A DNA stretch of 64,000 nt from Spirochaetia bacterium (GTDB lineage Bacteria; Spirochaetota; Spirochaetia; Sphaerochaetales; Sphaerochaetaceae). Positions within the stretch are counted from its first letter, which is position 1; every line of letters starts with the position of its first letter. The translations under genes were made by a program, and so were the position numbers. The stretch is from NCBI GenBank assembly GCA_022482625.1, contig JAKVOU010000001.1, forward strand, positions 682,001-746,000, in the 5' to 3' direction. Shown one piece after another: positions 25,504-34,542 of this stretch. A model generated the notes under the pieces. The model searched no databases, had not been told where the DNA came from, and saw nothing but the letters and a program-made list of their open reading frames with translations.

Positions 25504-26025
25504 ATGATGAACATCATAGACAATCTTAAGCAAGAAATGATCAGCTACTTTTCAGGTGACCCTCAGAGAATACAGCATTTCATAAAAGTCCATGCTTTTG
25601 CGGCATTCATTGCAAAGAAGGAACAGCTTGCTGAAGAACAAAGAGTCGTCTGTGAATGTGCAGCCTTGGTACATGATATCGGCATCAAGGCTGCAGAAAC
25701 AACTTACGGACATAACACGGGCAAGTTACAGGAAAAGCTTGGCCCTGAACTTGCTTATCGATTGGTGCAAGCCGTCAATGAGAAACAAAAATCACTTTAT
25801 AAACTCACGGACCAGCAGATTGACAGGATATGTTATCTGGTAGGACATCATCATACCTACACCGGAGTCGACGGACTGGACTACAGGATACTCGTTGAAT
25901 CTGATTTCCTTGTCAACATGTACGAAGACCATTATCCGATGGATGCCATAAAGAGAGCATATTCACTTTTTTTCAGGACCCGGACGGGCCGGATGATCTG
26001 TAGGACGATATATGGACTGTCATGA
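25504..26025 (+). CDS. HD-domain phosphohydrolase
   Basis: The 173-residue protein is a stand-alone HD domain. Metal ligands are visible: H in IQHFIKVHAFAAFI, the HD pair in ALVHDIGIK near residue 57, and GHHHTYTG near 118. Members hydrolyse phosphate esters of nucleotides or related molecules; no specific substrate can be named. Two adjacent ATG codons at 25504 and 25507 could serve as start. Its 3' end overlaps nfo by 14 nt, so the two are co-expressed. Confidence 0.8.
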   Translation: MMNIIDNLKQEMISYFSGDPQRIQHFIKVHAFAAFIAKKEQLAEEQRVVCECAALVHDIGIKAAETTYGHNTGKLQEKLGPELAYRLVQAVNEKQKSLYKLTDQQIDRICYLVGHHHTYTGVDGLDYRILVESDFLVNMYEDHYPMDAIKRAYSLFFRTRTGRMICRTIYGLS

Positions 26026-26842
26026 ACAAAGATTGCTAGGTTGTCACCTGAGTATAAGCGGCGGACTGGCTGCAATGGCAAAGACCGCCCATTCCCTGGG
26101 AGCAACAACCTTTCAGTTCTTCAGCAGCAATCCAAGAAGTGCCAGAGGAAAAGAATGGGCCAAGTCCGATATCGAAGCATTCAAATCTGCTTGGGACCGT
26201 CCGTTCGTGGCTCATGCACCCTATATCCTGAATCTGGCCAGTACCTTCCCAGAAAAAAGACAGAAAGCAATCTCAGCAATGCAATCCGACCTAAAGAGGA
26301 TCATGTCGATAGACTGCCCCTACTACAACATTCATCCAGGCTGTCATCTTGGCACTGGAAGCGAGAAAGGTACAAGTCTCGTAGCCGAAGGGCTTGACCA
26401 GATCCTCGACCAAGGATGTTCTTCAATGATTCTTCTTGAAACGATGGCTGGCAAAGGAACGGAGCTGGGACGTACCTTGGAGGAATTGGCAAGGATACGG
26501 CACCTGAGCCAGCACGAAAACCAGATAGGTTATCTGGTGGATACCTGTCATGTCTGGGATGCCGGCTATGACCTCAGGGATGGCAGCTCCTTCATCAGTC
26601 TCCTTGATAGGGTCCTGGGCCTTGAAAATATCCATGCAATACATCTCAATGACAGCATGAACCCTCTGGCAAGTCATAAGGACCGCCATCAGAAACTCGG
26701 CAAAGGCTGCATAGGCTTTGATGCATTGGCCTCGCTTACCTGTAACCCAGCCCTTTCCCACCTGCCTTTCATCCTTGAAACCCCAGGAGGGCTTCCGACC
26801 TATCAAGTTGAACTCAAATTGCTGAGAGGCTATTGTCCATAG
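26012..26842 (+). CDS. nfo: Endonuclease IV (AP endonuclease)
   Basis: Endonuclease IV cuts DNA 5' of abasic sites in base-excision repair and uses three zinc ions. The TIM-barrel zinc ligands are present in order: GCHLSISGGL at about 9, FVAHAPYILNLAS near 68, YYNIHPGCHLGTG near 105, ILLETMAGKGTE near 142, VDTCHVWDAGYDL near 176, IHLNDSM near 211, KDRHQKLGKGCIGF near 223 and FILETPGG near 255. The 276-residue length is typical. It overlaps the HD-domain gene by 14 nt. Confidence 0.96.
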   Translation: MDCHEQRLLGCHLSISGGLAAMAKTAHSLGATTFQFFSSNPRSARGKEWAKSDIEAFKSAWDRPFVAHAPYILNLASTFPEKRQKAISAMQSDLKRIMSIDCPYYNIHPGCHLGTGSEKGTSLVAEGLDQILDQGCSSMILLETMAGKGTELGRTLEELARIRHLSQHENQIGYLVDTCHVWDAGYDLRDGSSFISLLDRVLGLENIHAIHLNDSMNPLASHKDRHQKLGKGCIGFDALASLTCNPALSHLPFILETPGGLPTYQVELKLLRGYCP

Positions 26843-26957
26843 TGTCAATTTTCATATAAATTACATTTTATCCCCACATAAACCACTAGAAAAACTTATT
26901 ACGACCCGTTATCCTACCAAAGAAGGCATACTATCCAGTATGCGGGGAGAAGAGACA

Positions 26958-27449
26958 ATGAGATGCCCGAATTGTGGATATCCTCATGACAAGGTACTTG
27001 AATCACGATTGAACTCTACAGGTTCCACCACAAGGCGACGAAGGGAATGCCTACGATGTGGCTATCGTTTTACCAGTTATGAGCGGATTGAAGAAAAACC
27101 TATTACCGTCATAAAGAAAGACGGCAGACTGGAACGTTTTGATATCAAGAAAGTCGAACGTGGCATACGTACATGCACAGACAAGCTCAAGATCAGCGAA
27201 GATGTACTGGAAAAATTACTGCAGGACATAGAAGACAACGTAGACAAGCAAGCTGGCAGCAAAAGGGAGATAGCTTCCTCCGCAATTGGGGAAGAAGCAC
27301 TGAGACAGCTTTCCAGGATAAGCACCGTTGCCTATGTAAGGTTTGCTTCCGTTTACAGAGCCTTCGATACATTGGACCAGTTCATCCAGGAAATCGAAAG
27401 ACTTGATGCTGCAGGCAAAGAAAACAGGAAACAGGAAGAAAAAGACTAG
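26958..27449 (+). CDS. nrdR: Transcriptional repressor NrdR
   Basis: NrdR represses ribonucleotide reductase genes when ATP/dATP occupy its ATP-cone. The N-terminal zinc ribbon is intact (CPNC at 3-6 and CLRC at about 31-34), then the ATP-cone begins at about 46 (PITVIKKDGRLERFDIKKVERGI). The length of 163 residues is standard. ATG 26958 was chosen because family members begin MRCP and GGGGAG lies upstream; an in-frame ATG at 26940 is less likely. The stop overlaps by 4 nt the stop of the convergent dGTPase gene; both act on dNTP supply. Confidence 0.97.
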   Translation: MRCPNCGYPHDKVLESRLNSTGSTTRRRRECLRCGYRFTSYERIEEKPITVIKKDGRLERFDIKKVERGIRTCTDKLKISEDVLEKLLQDIEDNVDKQAGSKREIASSAIGEEALRQLSRISTVAYVRFASVYRAFDTLDQFIQEIERLDAAGKENRKQEEKD

Positions 27450-28603
27450 TCGCCGTCGATCCATCGTCCCTTGAGAGAGTATTCTATGCTGTCATCCAGA
27501 TGTTCAGGAATCAGTATTTCATTGGCGCATGACTGCGCAAAATTATCACTCATTCCCGCAACATAGTCAAAGATGAGACGATCAGTTGTCCCGTCATGGT
27601 CTCGGTATGGCTCCTCCATTTCCCTTACGTATCTGCCGAATCCCACTGCAAGAAGATTCTTTTCACTGCAGTAACCGTTTATGTCATTCCCATATTGGGT
27701 CAACAGCTCACCGAGATAACTGACGATCAAATCAAGCAATCTGGTATAGTACTTCCTATAGCCGCCAAGCATCGGAGATCGATAGATATGCTGGTAGTTA
27801 TACTCTTTCATCAGGCATACGGCCTCATATACCCTGTCGCTGAAACTGATACCGCTCTGCTCATCGGAATTCTCGATGACATCCTTTACCAACGTATCAA
27901 TGATCTTGCTGTTGCTGTTCCCCAACACTTTTGCAACCGTTTCCGGCAATTCATTACGATGTATGAGCCTAAGTCTGCAGGCATCTTCCCAATCCCTTCC
28001 CAGATAGGCTATTGAATCGGAGAAACGGACGACGACTCCTTCCCAGGTGCTTGGTACCAAGCCATCCTTTGAGGTAATGGCACCAAGGTCCTTTACTTCC
28101 TGTTCCGGCTTCAGATGATGAAGGAATTTTTCTCCGCAGTGGCAGACGATACCATCACGCACGGCATATGTCAGGTCCATGCCCTGCCCATGGTTGGAAA
28201 TGAAATCCACAATCCTCAGACTATGGACCTCATGCTCGAACGGTCCGACCCCGGCTTTTTCCATCATTGAACTAAGAATGGTTTCCCCGATATGTCCGAA
28301 AGGGGTGTGTCCAAGGTCATGGCCCATACCGATTGCCCATGAAAGCTCATCATCCAGGCCAAGGCCCTTGCAGATTGTCGAAGCAATGGAAGAAACATGC
28401 AAGGCATGCTCTATCCGGGTACAGATATGGTCATTGCTCGGGGCAAAGAAAACCTGTGTCTTGTGCTTCATCCTGCGGAATGCAGAGGAATGGATGATAG
28501 CTGTCGTATCCCTGTAATAATCTCCCCTGACATCGCTCGATCTAGGCCGGATGCGATGTCTGAGGCTGTCTTCAGGCAACAAGTCCTGCAGAATCTTGGA
28601 CAT
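27446..28603 (-). CDS. dgt: dGTPase-like HD hydrolase
   Basis: The 385-residue protein matches deoxyguanosinetriphosphate triphosphohydrolase. The N-terminal motif YYRDTTAIIHSSAFRRMKHKTQVF lies at about 30-53. The HD metal site is at TRIEHALHVSSIA (about 62-74) and GMGHDLGHTPFGHIGE (about 92-107), and a downstream VRFSDSIAYLGRD near 205-217. Such enzymes cleave dGTP (or other dNTPs) to nucleoside and tripolyphosphate. The ATG has GGAGG 9 nt upstream. It converges on nrdR. Confidence 0.92.
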   Translation of the reverse strand: MSKILQDLLPEDSLRHRIRPRSSDVRGDYYRDTTAIIHSSAFRRMKHKTQVFFAPSNDHICTRIEHALHVSSIASTICKGLGLDDELSWAIGMGHDLGHTPFGHIGETILSSMMEKAGVGPFEHEVHSLRIVDFISNHGQGMDLTYAVRDGIVCHCGEKFLHHLKPEQEVKDLGAITSKDGLVPSTWEGVVVRFSDSIAYLGRDWEDACRLRLIHRNELPETVAKVLGNSNSKIIDTLVKDVIENSDEQSGISFSDRVYEAVCLMKEYNYQHIYRSPMLGGYRKYYTRLLDLIVSYLGELLTQYGNDINGYCSEKNLLAVGFGRYVREMEEPYRDHDGTTDRLIFDYVAGMSDNFAQSCANEILIPEHLDDSIEYSLKGRWIDGD

Positions 28604-28666
28604 CTTTTACAACCTCCGTGAAATATGGTATCATATACGAATCAGAATTTCTACAGGAGATATGAT

Positions 28667-29158
28667 ATGTACTTTATTGCTACATTGACGACATTGGTCT
28701 ACATCATCTGCCTGATCATGCTTATCCGCTTTGCATTTTCCAGGACGTTCCTTTATTGGATATTTCCTCTGATCATCAGTGCGGCATTGCTTGTAGGCCA
28801 AGTCGAATCACTCATTGTTTCTGTAGGCGGTACGGTCCCGGAACAACTGCGCATCCAGTTGCCTATCGGACTGTTTTCTGACATTGCAAGAACCAGGTTG
28901 GCCTTTCCTCTTCTGTTTTCCATACTCTTCATGTGCATGATCATCACGTTTCATCACGCAGTCGATGCAAGAAGACCTCCGGTCAGCCGAAGGAAAAAGA
29001 TGATGATGAAAAACTATGCTGCCGTCCAGTATGTCCAGATGATGGAAAACAACGCAATACGCACCGCAGACCTCCGACATAGCATGGCCAGTCATTACAG
29101 ATGTACGGTCCCCCATGGTGACCGTTATCCGAAATCCTGGGAAAATCTCTATGACTGA
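28667..29158 (+). CDS. Membrane protein of unknown function
   Basis: The 163-residue protein has three or four hydrophobic segments: about residues 3-22, 28-47 and 75-97. A strongly basic cytoplasmic-looking tail follows (SRRKKMMMKNYAAVQYVQMM, about 108-127). I do not recognise the family. ATG 28667 has AGGAG 7 nt upstream; an earlier in-frame ATG at 28625 lacks such a site. It is divergent from dgt and overlaps the shikimate kinase gene by 8 nt. Confidence 0.65.
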   Translation: MYFIATLTTLVYIICLIMLIRFAFSRTFLYWIFPLIISAALLVGQVESLIVSVGGTVPEQLRIQLPIGLFSDIARTRLAFPLLFSILFMCMIITFHHAVDARRPPVSRRKKMMMKNYAAVQYVQMMENNAIRTADLRHSMASHYRCTVPHGDRYPKSWENLYD

Positions 29159-29720
29159 GAAGGACATGCATATTTTCATTGCAGGAATAAAACATTGCGG
29201 CAAGACGACACTGGCAGAAAGACTGGCAAATGCCATGGATATACCTTATGTGGATGCAGATTCACTGATGCTACAGCAGATTCATCCTATGACAGTCCGT
29301 GGGTATTATAGGAACGTAGGAAAGGAATGCTTCCAACAGACGGAAGCAGACACGCTTGAATGCTACCTTTCCGAAGTACATGCAGACAGCATCGTGAGCC
29401 TTGGCGGAGGCGCATGCGAAAACAAGACCTGCATGGAACTGTGCCATCGCTACGGGTTGCTCCTGTATCTCAATGTCGGAGAACAGACGCTTTGGGAAAG
29501 AATCATCAGGGATGGCATCCCACCTTTTCTGGAAACAGAAGATCCCAGGAATACGTTCCATGGGCTTTACCTGATGAGAGACGGCCTCTACCGCAAGGAA
29601 GCGGACCTCATCGTCGACATACCCTGTGGCAGCAGCAGGGAAGCAACTTTTGAAAAAGTCTGGAATGAACTGAAGAACAGGGAGGAGATATGGCAAGCAA
29701 TTCCTTCGGAAAAGCACTGA
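29151..29720 (+). CDS. aroK: Shikimate kinase
   Basis: The enzyme phosphorylates shikimate to shikimate-3-phosphate in the aromatic amino-acid pathway. The Walker A motif is GIKHCGKTT at about residues 11-19 of a 189-residue protein. The shikimate-binding Asp-Ala-Asp region YVDADSL follows at about 36-42, and SLGGGACEN, the central glycine motif, at about 84-92. An RxxxY-like lid region with LYRKEADLIVD ends the domain. The start could be ATG 29151 or ATG 29166; the second has GAGAAGG close upstream. The 3' end overlaps aroC by 31 nt, so both are translated from one message. Confidence 0.85.
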   Translation: MTEKDMHIFIAGIKHCGKTTLAERLANAMDIPYVDADSLMLQQIHPMTVRGYYRNVGKECFQQTEADTLECYLSEVHADSIVSLGGGACENKTCMELCHRYGLLLYLNVGEQTLWERIIRDGIPPFLETEDPRNTFHGLYLMRDGLYRKEADLIVDIPCGSSREATFEKVWNELKNREEIWQAIPSEKH

Positions 29721-30763
29721 CCGTCACTACATTCGGCGAGAGCCACGGCCCGGCGCTTGGAGCCGTCATCGATGGACTGCGCCCAGGGCTGAAGCTCGAC
29801 GTGGAGCAGCTTCAGGCCATGATGGACAGAAGACGTCCTGGCGGAAATCAGCTTGGTACACATCGGAATGAAAAAGACAAAATAAAAATCCTTTCAGGGA
29901 TATATGAAGGCATCATTACAGGAACGCCATTGACACTCATCGTCGAAAATGAAAACCAGCACAGCAAGGACTATGAAGCAATTGCCCATTGTTTTCGCCC
30001 CGGGCATGCAGATTATACCTACCAGCAGAAATATGGCATAAGGGATCCCAGAGGCGGCGGGAGGGCCAGCGGCCGTGAAACGCTTGCAAGGACAGCAGCA
30101 GGAGCCGTTGCCATGCAGTATCTTGAAAAGGAAGGCATCAGCATAGAAGCCGGGACTGTCAGGATCGGCACACTGCACGTCGGCAAGGATGACCCACGGT
30201 ATGACTGGAACGGAAGGAAAGACAATCCGCTCTATTGCCCGCAGCAGGAAACAGCAGCACAGATGGAGGAACTGATCCTCGACTGCCAAAAGCGTGGTGA
30301 CAGTGTCGGAGGCATCGTTGAATGCAGAATGACCGGTCTGCCGAGCGGCATAGGAGAACCTGCATTCGACAAATTGGATGCAATGCTTGCACATGCAATG
30401 CTGAGCATAGGAGCAGCAAAAGGCTTTGAAGTCGGTGAAGGATTCGCAGCGGCAAGCCTATTCGGGTCACAGAACAATGACCAGATGGCTCACAAAGGTT
30501 TCCTTTCCAACCACGCAGGAGGCATCCTCGGAGGCATATCCACAGGAGAAGAAGTCATATTCCGGGTAGCTTTCAAGCCTACCCCGTCGATTTCCATCCC
30601 ACAAAAAACCATTACTGACGAAGGAATGGATACAGAGATATCCATCAGCGGACGGCATGATCCATGCATCGTTCCCAGGGCCGTCGTCGTCGTTGAGGCA
30701 ATGGCAGCACTGACAGTCCTTGACCTTCTTCTGGAAAAACAGGCAAGGAGACCATTGCAATGA
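29690..30763 (+). CDS. aroC: Chorismate synthase
   Basis: AroC uses reduced FMN to convert EPSP to chorismate, the last common step to aromatic compounds. Signatures are clear: TFGESHGPALGAVIDG near the N-terminus (about 14-29), GGGRASGRETLARTAAGAVA (about 122-141), and GGILGGISTGEE near 278-290, then the arginine-rich end. The 357-residue length is normal. ATG 29690 follows GGAGGAG closely. It overlaps shikimate kinase upstream and the helicase gene downstream (ATGA), giving a mixed aromatic-biosynthesis and helicase operon. Confidence 0.97.
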   Translation: MASNSFGKALTVTTFGESHGPALGAVIDGLRPGLKLDVEQLQAMMDRRRPGGNQLGTHRNEKDKIKILSGIYEGIITGTPLTLIVENENQHSKDYEAIAHCFRPGHADYTYQQKYGIRDPRGGGRASGRETLARTAAGAVAMQYLEKEGISIEAGTVRIGTLHVGKDDPRYDWNGRKDNPLYCPQQETAAQMEELILDCQKRGDSVGGIVECRMTGLPSGIGEPAFDKLDAMLAHAMLSIGAAKGFEVGEGFAAASLFGSQNNDQMAHKGFLSNHAGGILGGISTGEEVIFRVAFKPTPSISIPQKTITDEGMDTEISISGRHDPCIVPRAVVVVEAMAALTVLDLLLEKQARRPLQ

Positions 30764-32610
30764 AAGATTCACCTTTGATCGTACAAAGTGACAGGACACT
30801 TCTCCTTGATGTACACCACCGGCTTGCAGACCAATGCAGGGCTGATATCAGCCGATTCTGTGACTTGGTCAAGAGTCCTGAACATATGCACACCTATGCA
30901 CTTACAGCAATTTCACTATGGAATGCCGCATCCTGCGGATTGACCTGCGACAAGGTACTTGACTCCCTTGAGAAATGGTCACGTTATGACCTGACGGACG
31001 CCATACGCTTCTTCGTGACCGATGTCTCAGGAAGATTCGGCAAGCTCATACTTACGAAAGAAAGGGACTTGGAAATTCCCCAGGCTACAGTTTCTCCCCT
31101 ACCTGAAGTCTCAAGTCAGCAGGAAGCTGCTTCCTACCAAGTGGAAAACGACCGGCTCAACCAATCACTCATGAACCTGCTGCAGGACAAGAAAGAAAAG
31201 AAAAAACAGCAGGAAGCAGAAGACTTTCCCGTTGCTGAAGATGACCTTCAGGAAGAGCACTACTATCTGCATGTCAGTGACAGGAACATTGCCATGATCC
31301 TTGAGAACCACAAGGAAATCGAAGCACTCATGATCCATACGGAAGAGCTGGGCCTCTATGCAGTCCCACAGCTTTACAGAGGAGAACTGAAGCTTCGGTT
31401 AATCAAGCTTGGCTATCCAGTGGACGACAGGATACCGCTGAGCAGGGGACTTCCCATAGATTTCAGGCTAAGGAAGACTACCTTGTCAGGCGAAAACTTT
31501 GCAATACGGTCATACCAAGAAGCAGCTGCAAATGCCATTTACAGCACAGATGGCAGCGGCAGTGGGTATGGGACGTTGGTATTGCCCTGTGGTTCGGGGA
31601 AAACCATCATAGGACTTGAAATCCTGGCAAGGCTGAAAACACGTACGTTGATCATCACGACCAATGTGGCAGCTGTGCATCAATGGATAGATGAAATCAG
31701 GGACAAGAGCTTTACCGATGAAGTAGGAGAATACACTGGCAACAGGAAGGATATCAAAGACATTACGGTCTGTTCCTACCAGGTGCTCACATGGCGGCCT
31801 GACACAGCAGGAAATTTCCCCCACTTTGACTTGCTCAAGAAGGGCAACTGGGGATTGATAATCTATGACGAAGTACACATGCTCCCAGCTCCGGTTTTCA
31901 AGGTCACTGCAGAACTGCAAAGTGTATGCAGGGTCGGTCTGACGGCCACGTTGGTAAGGGAAGACGGCCGACAGGATGAAGTCTTTTCCCTCGTCGGCCC
32001 CAAACGCTATGATATTCCATGGAGCGAACTTGAGGCCAAGGGATTCATTGCCCAGGCTTTCTGCCATGAGATCAGGGTACCGCTTCCGGTCTACCTTGAG
32101 CTTCCTTTTGCCTTGGCCGGCAAAAAGGATCAGTTCAGGATTGCAAGTGAAAATCCTGCAAAGATTCCCATCGTCGAGAGCCTGTTGAAAAGACATGAAG
32201 GAGAATGCATACTGGTCATCGGACAATATCTGCAACAGCTCAAGCTTGTTGCAGAGCAGATAGGAGCACCATTGCTCACAGGTTCGACCGCCAACAAGAA
32301 GCGGGATGAGCTCTACAGGAAATTCAGGGAAAAGGAACTGAAAGTGCTGGTGGTCAGCAAAGTAGCGAATTTTGCAATAGACCTTCCTGATGCTTCCGTA
32401 GCTATACAGATATCAGGAACGTTCGGGTCAAGAAGCGAAGAGGCCCAACGGTTGGGAAGGATACTCCGGCCAAAAAAGCTGAACAGCAATTTCTATTCAT
32501 TGGTAACCCTGCATTCAACGGAAGAAGACTTTGCGATGAACCGCCAGAAATTCCTTGCAGAACAAGGATACCAATATGATGTGGAAATTTGGAATGAAGA
32601 AAAGAACTGA
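30760..32610 (+). CDS. XPB/Rad25-like superfamily II helicase
   Basis: The 616-residue protein has a C-terminal half with the XPB set of helicase motifs: LPCGSGKTIIGLEIL at about 275-289, IYDEVHMLPAPVFKV at about 367-381 (a DEVH box), VGLTATLVREDGRQDEVF near 393-410, and QISGTFGSRSEEAQRLGRILRPKK near 548-571 (motif VI). The N-terminal 120 residues resemble the helicase-C-like domain of bacterial XPB proteins, with a low-complexity Lys/Gln/Glu linker. Bacterial XPB homologues unwind DNA 3' to 5'; their function is uncertain. The gene overlaps aroC (ATGA) and precedes the companion protein by 39 nt. Confidence 0.9.
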   Translation: MKDSPLIVQSDRTLLLDVHHRLADQCRADISRFCDLVKSPEHMHTYALTAISLWNAASCGLTCDKVLDSLEKWSRYDLTDAIRFFVTDVSGRFGKLILTKERDLEIPQATVSPLPEVSSQQEAASYQVENDRLNQSLMNLLQDKKEKKKQQEAEDFPVAEDDLQEEHYYLHVSDRNIAMILENHKEIEALMIHTEELGLYAVPQLYRGELKLRLIKLGYPVDDRIPLSRGLPIDFRLRKTTLSGENFAIRSYQEAAANAIYSTDGSGSGYGTLVLPCGSGKTIIGLEILARLKTRTLIITTNVAAVHQWIDEIRDKSFTDEVGEYTGNRKDIKDITVCSYQVLTWRPDTAGNFPHFDLLKKGNWGLIIYDEVHMLPAPVFKVTAELQSVCRVGLTATLVREDGRQDEVFSLVGPKRYDIPWSELEAKGFIAQAFCHEIRVPLPVYLELPFALAGKKDQFRIASENPAKIPIVESLLKRHEGECILVIGQYLQQLKLVAEQIGAPLLTGSTANKKRDELYRKFREKELKVLVVSKVANFAIDLPDASVAIQISGTFGSRSEEAQRLGRILRPKKLNSNFYSLVTLHSTEEDFAMNRQKFLAEQGYQYDVEIWNEEKN

Positions 32611-32649
32611 AAAGGAGGAAGCCTAGGCTAACGGTCAGGCAAGAAATTG

Positions 32650-34542
32650 ATGGAACAGAAATTAGAGCAGTTCATTGCCTATCTGACTGAAATGGATGAG
32701 GAAAAATTCTTTTATCTTGCAAGGAATTTCCTGCCTGAGACAACGACACCATACAACAAACAGTTGGTAGCCGAGCGTCTTGCATCCTTCTTCCTCAACG
32801 AATCAAAGAAAGAAGCATTGCTTTCTACATTGGGTCCTCTGGACTGTCTTATACTTGCCTTGCTTCAGCTGCGGCCCTCGGCAACACTTGCCGATCTGTT
32901 GGGCATGCTTGAACCTTTTGAAAAAGTAAGTTGGGACGAAGAACAGAATGATTATCATTCCTATGACTTGTTTTCGGGTATTACCTACCCCGATTTCGTC
33001 GCCCATCTTTCTTCCATGGCGAAACGTCTTATCCTCATCTTTGACAATGGCATGATCAAGGAAAACCCATTGCTTGAGGATGATCTGAAAAAGAAAGCTA
33101 CCCTTTATCCCCTCTCCGCCTATTTTTCGACACATGTTCCTTCTGCTGAGCCCGTCGAACGAATCACCGGTACGGGCTACCTCAATCAGGAATTCCTAAA
33201 GGCATTCCTCAGCTGCGGGGGCAGAAACCTGTCACCACACTCATTTCCCCAACTGGAAGTCATACAGCTCAACTACTTCCAGACATTGCTCGATGCCTAT
33301 GCAAGGGAATACGGTAATCTGGAAAACCTCCTGATGGCCAAAGATGACAAAAGCTTCCTGGCTCAGCTACTTTCCCAGCAACCGGAAGAAAAGGCATTCT
33401 ATATGGAAGCTTTTGCCCTACTGTCCAAGAACAGGAACATGGAATTCGGTCTGGCCGATTATCTGCTACGTCAGCTTGCTGTATACCACAAGCTCAGGAC
33501 TGACAGCGCAGAGCTTCTTGATAAACTTGAAATACTTGGTATTGCAAGACGGCAGAAAGATTATCTGCTCACCAATGAACTGTTCATAGACTCAGAGCAG
33601 GAAAGACAGGGAACCCTTTTGGTTGACTCTGACCTGAGCATCAGTTACATCGGCAAAAGAAATGGTTCCGATTTACTGTGGAAATTCAGCCATATAGAGC
33701 GCCTTGACCTACGGACAATCTACAAAGTAGACAAAAAGGATATTGTCAGGGCTTTTGACTCCGGATGCACCTTGGAACAACTCGTCTGTTATCTCAAGGA
33801 AAACACACAGCAGGACAACCTTGGTTTCCTACTGGATTTCCTCCGTTTTACCAAAGATGAATACAGCCAGGTCTCACTGCTGCATGGAACGGTGCTGAAA
33901 GGAAATGAACGGATTGCAAATATCATGGAACACCATCCACAGATCCAGCAGTTTATCCTTGCACGGCTTGCCCCAGGCATATTTCTCATGGACAGCAACC
34001 AAGAAGAGGCATGGACTGCCATCTTGCAGGGTGCTGGTATATTGGTTCCGAAACCACAGCATCCCCATACAGACAGGATCTGTATTCCGGTTGCAGAAGA
34101 ACCCAAGGCAATACCGGCAGTAATCTGCCCGTTGGACAGGAAACCCCAGCAAATGACTTTTGATTCGGATTCCCTGCGCAAGCAGATTGAGTTGTCCGAT
34201 TTCAAGCAAAATGAAAAGAAAGACCTGCTGAAGCGACTTGATGAAAAAATGATTGTCGATGCTTCACAACTGGGAGCCAATGTCCTGGAACAAAGGCCAT
34301 CAGCAAGCGGTTTTGCTTACAGAAGCAAAGTGAACATCTGCCAAATGGCTACGAAGGATCCTTCTTCCCTGTTGGTTCTCAACTACAGGGGAAAGAAAAT
34401 GCTGGTTGCAGCCAAGAAGGTCTTGGACAAAGGAAAAGAAAAGGCAATCCTCATCGGTCTGAAACTTCCGGGATACAAAGAAGTACAGTTGGACATTACC
34501 AAAATGTTCCAGGTGGAACTGACAAAGACAATGCTTGGCTAG
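32650..34542 (+). CDS. XPB-associated protein with helicase-C-3-like domain
   Basis: The 630-residue protein lies directly behind the XPB-like helicase. The central and C-terminal parts are rich in leucine-zipper-like helices and include FSHIERLDLRTIYKV, then EHHPQIQQFILARLAPGIFLM. This fits the helicase XPB/Ssl2 N-terminal/C-3 family that travels with XPB in bacteria. No ATPase motif is present. The ATG at 32650 follows a TTG; the nearest purine-rich site is AGG about 12 nt upstream, which is weak, so translation may be poor or coupled. I infer that it forms a complex with the helicase. Confidence 0.65.
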   Translation: MEQKLEQFIAYLTEMDEEKFFYLARNFLPETTTPYNKQLVAERLASFFLNESKKEALLSTLGPLDCLILALLQLRPSATLADLLGMLEPFEKVSWDEEQNDYHSYDLFSGITYPDFVAHLSSMAKRLILIFDNGMIKENPLLEDDLKKKATLYPLSAYFSTHVPSAEPVERITGTGYLNQEFLKAFLSCGGRNLSPHSFPQLEVIQLNYFQTLLDAYAREYGNLENLLMAKDDKSFLAQLLSQQPEEKAFYMEAFALLSKNRNMEFGLADYLLRQLAVYHKLRTDSAELLDKLEILGIARRQKDYLLTNELFIDSEQERQGTLLVDSDLSISYIGKRNGSDLLWKFSHIERLDLRTIYKVDKKDIVRAFDSGCTLEQLVCYLKENTQQDNLGFLLDFLRFTKDEYSQVSLLHGTVLKGNERIANIMEHHPQIQQFILARLAPGIFLMDSNQEEAWTAILQGAGILVPKPQHPHTDRICIPVAEEPKAIPAVICPLDRKPQQMTFDSDSLRKQIELSDFKQNEKKDLLKRLDEKMIVDASQLGANVLEQRPSASGFAYRSKVNICQMATKDPSSLLVLNYRGKKMLVAAKKVLDKGKEKAILIGLKLPGYKEVQLDITKMFQVELTKTMLG

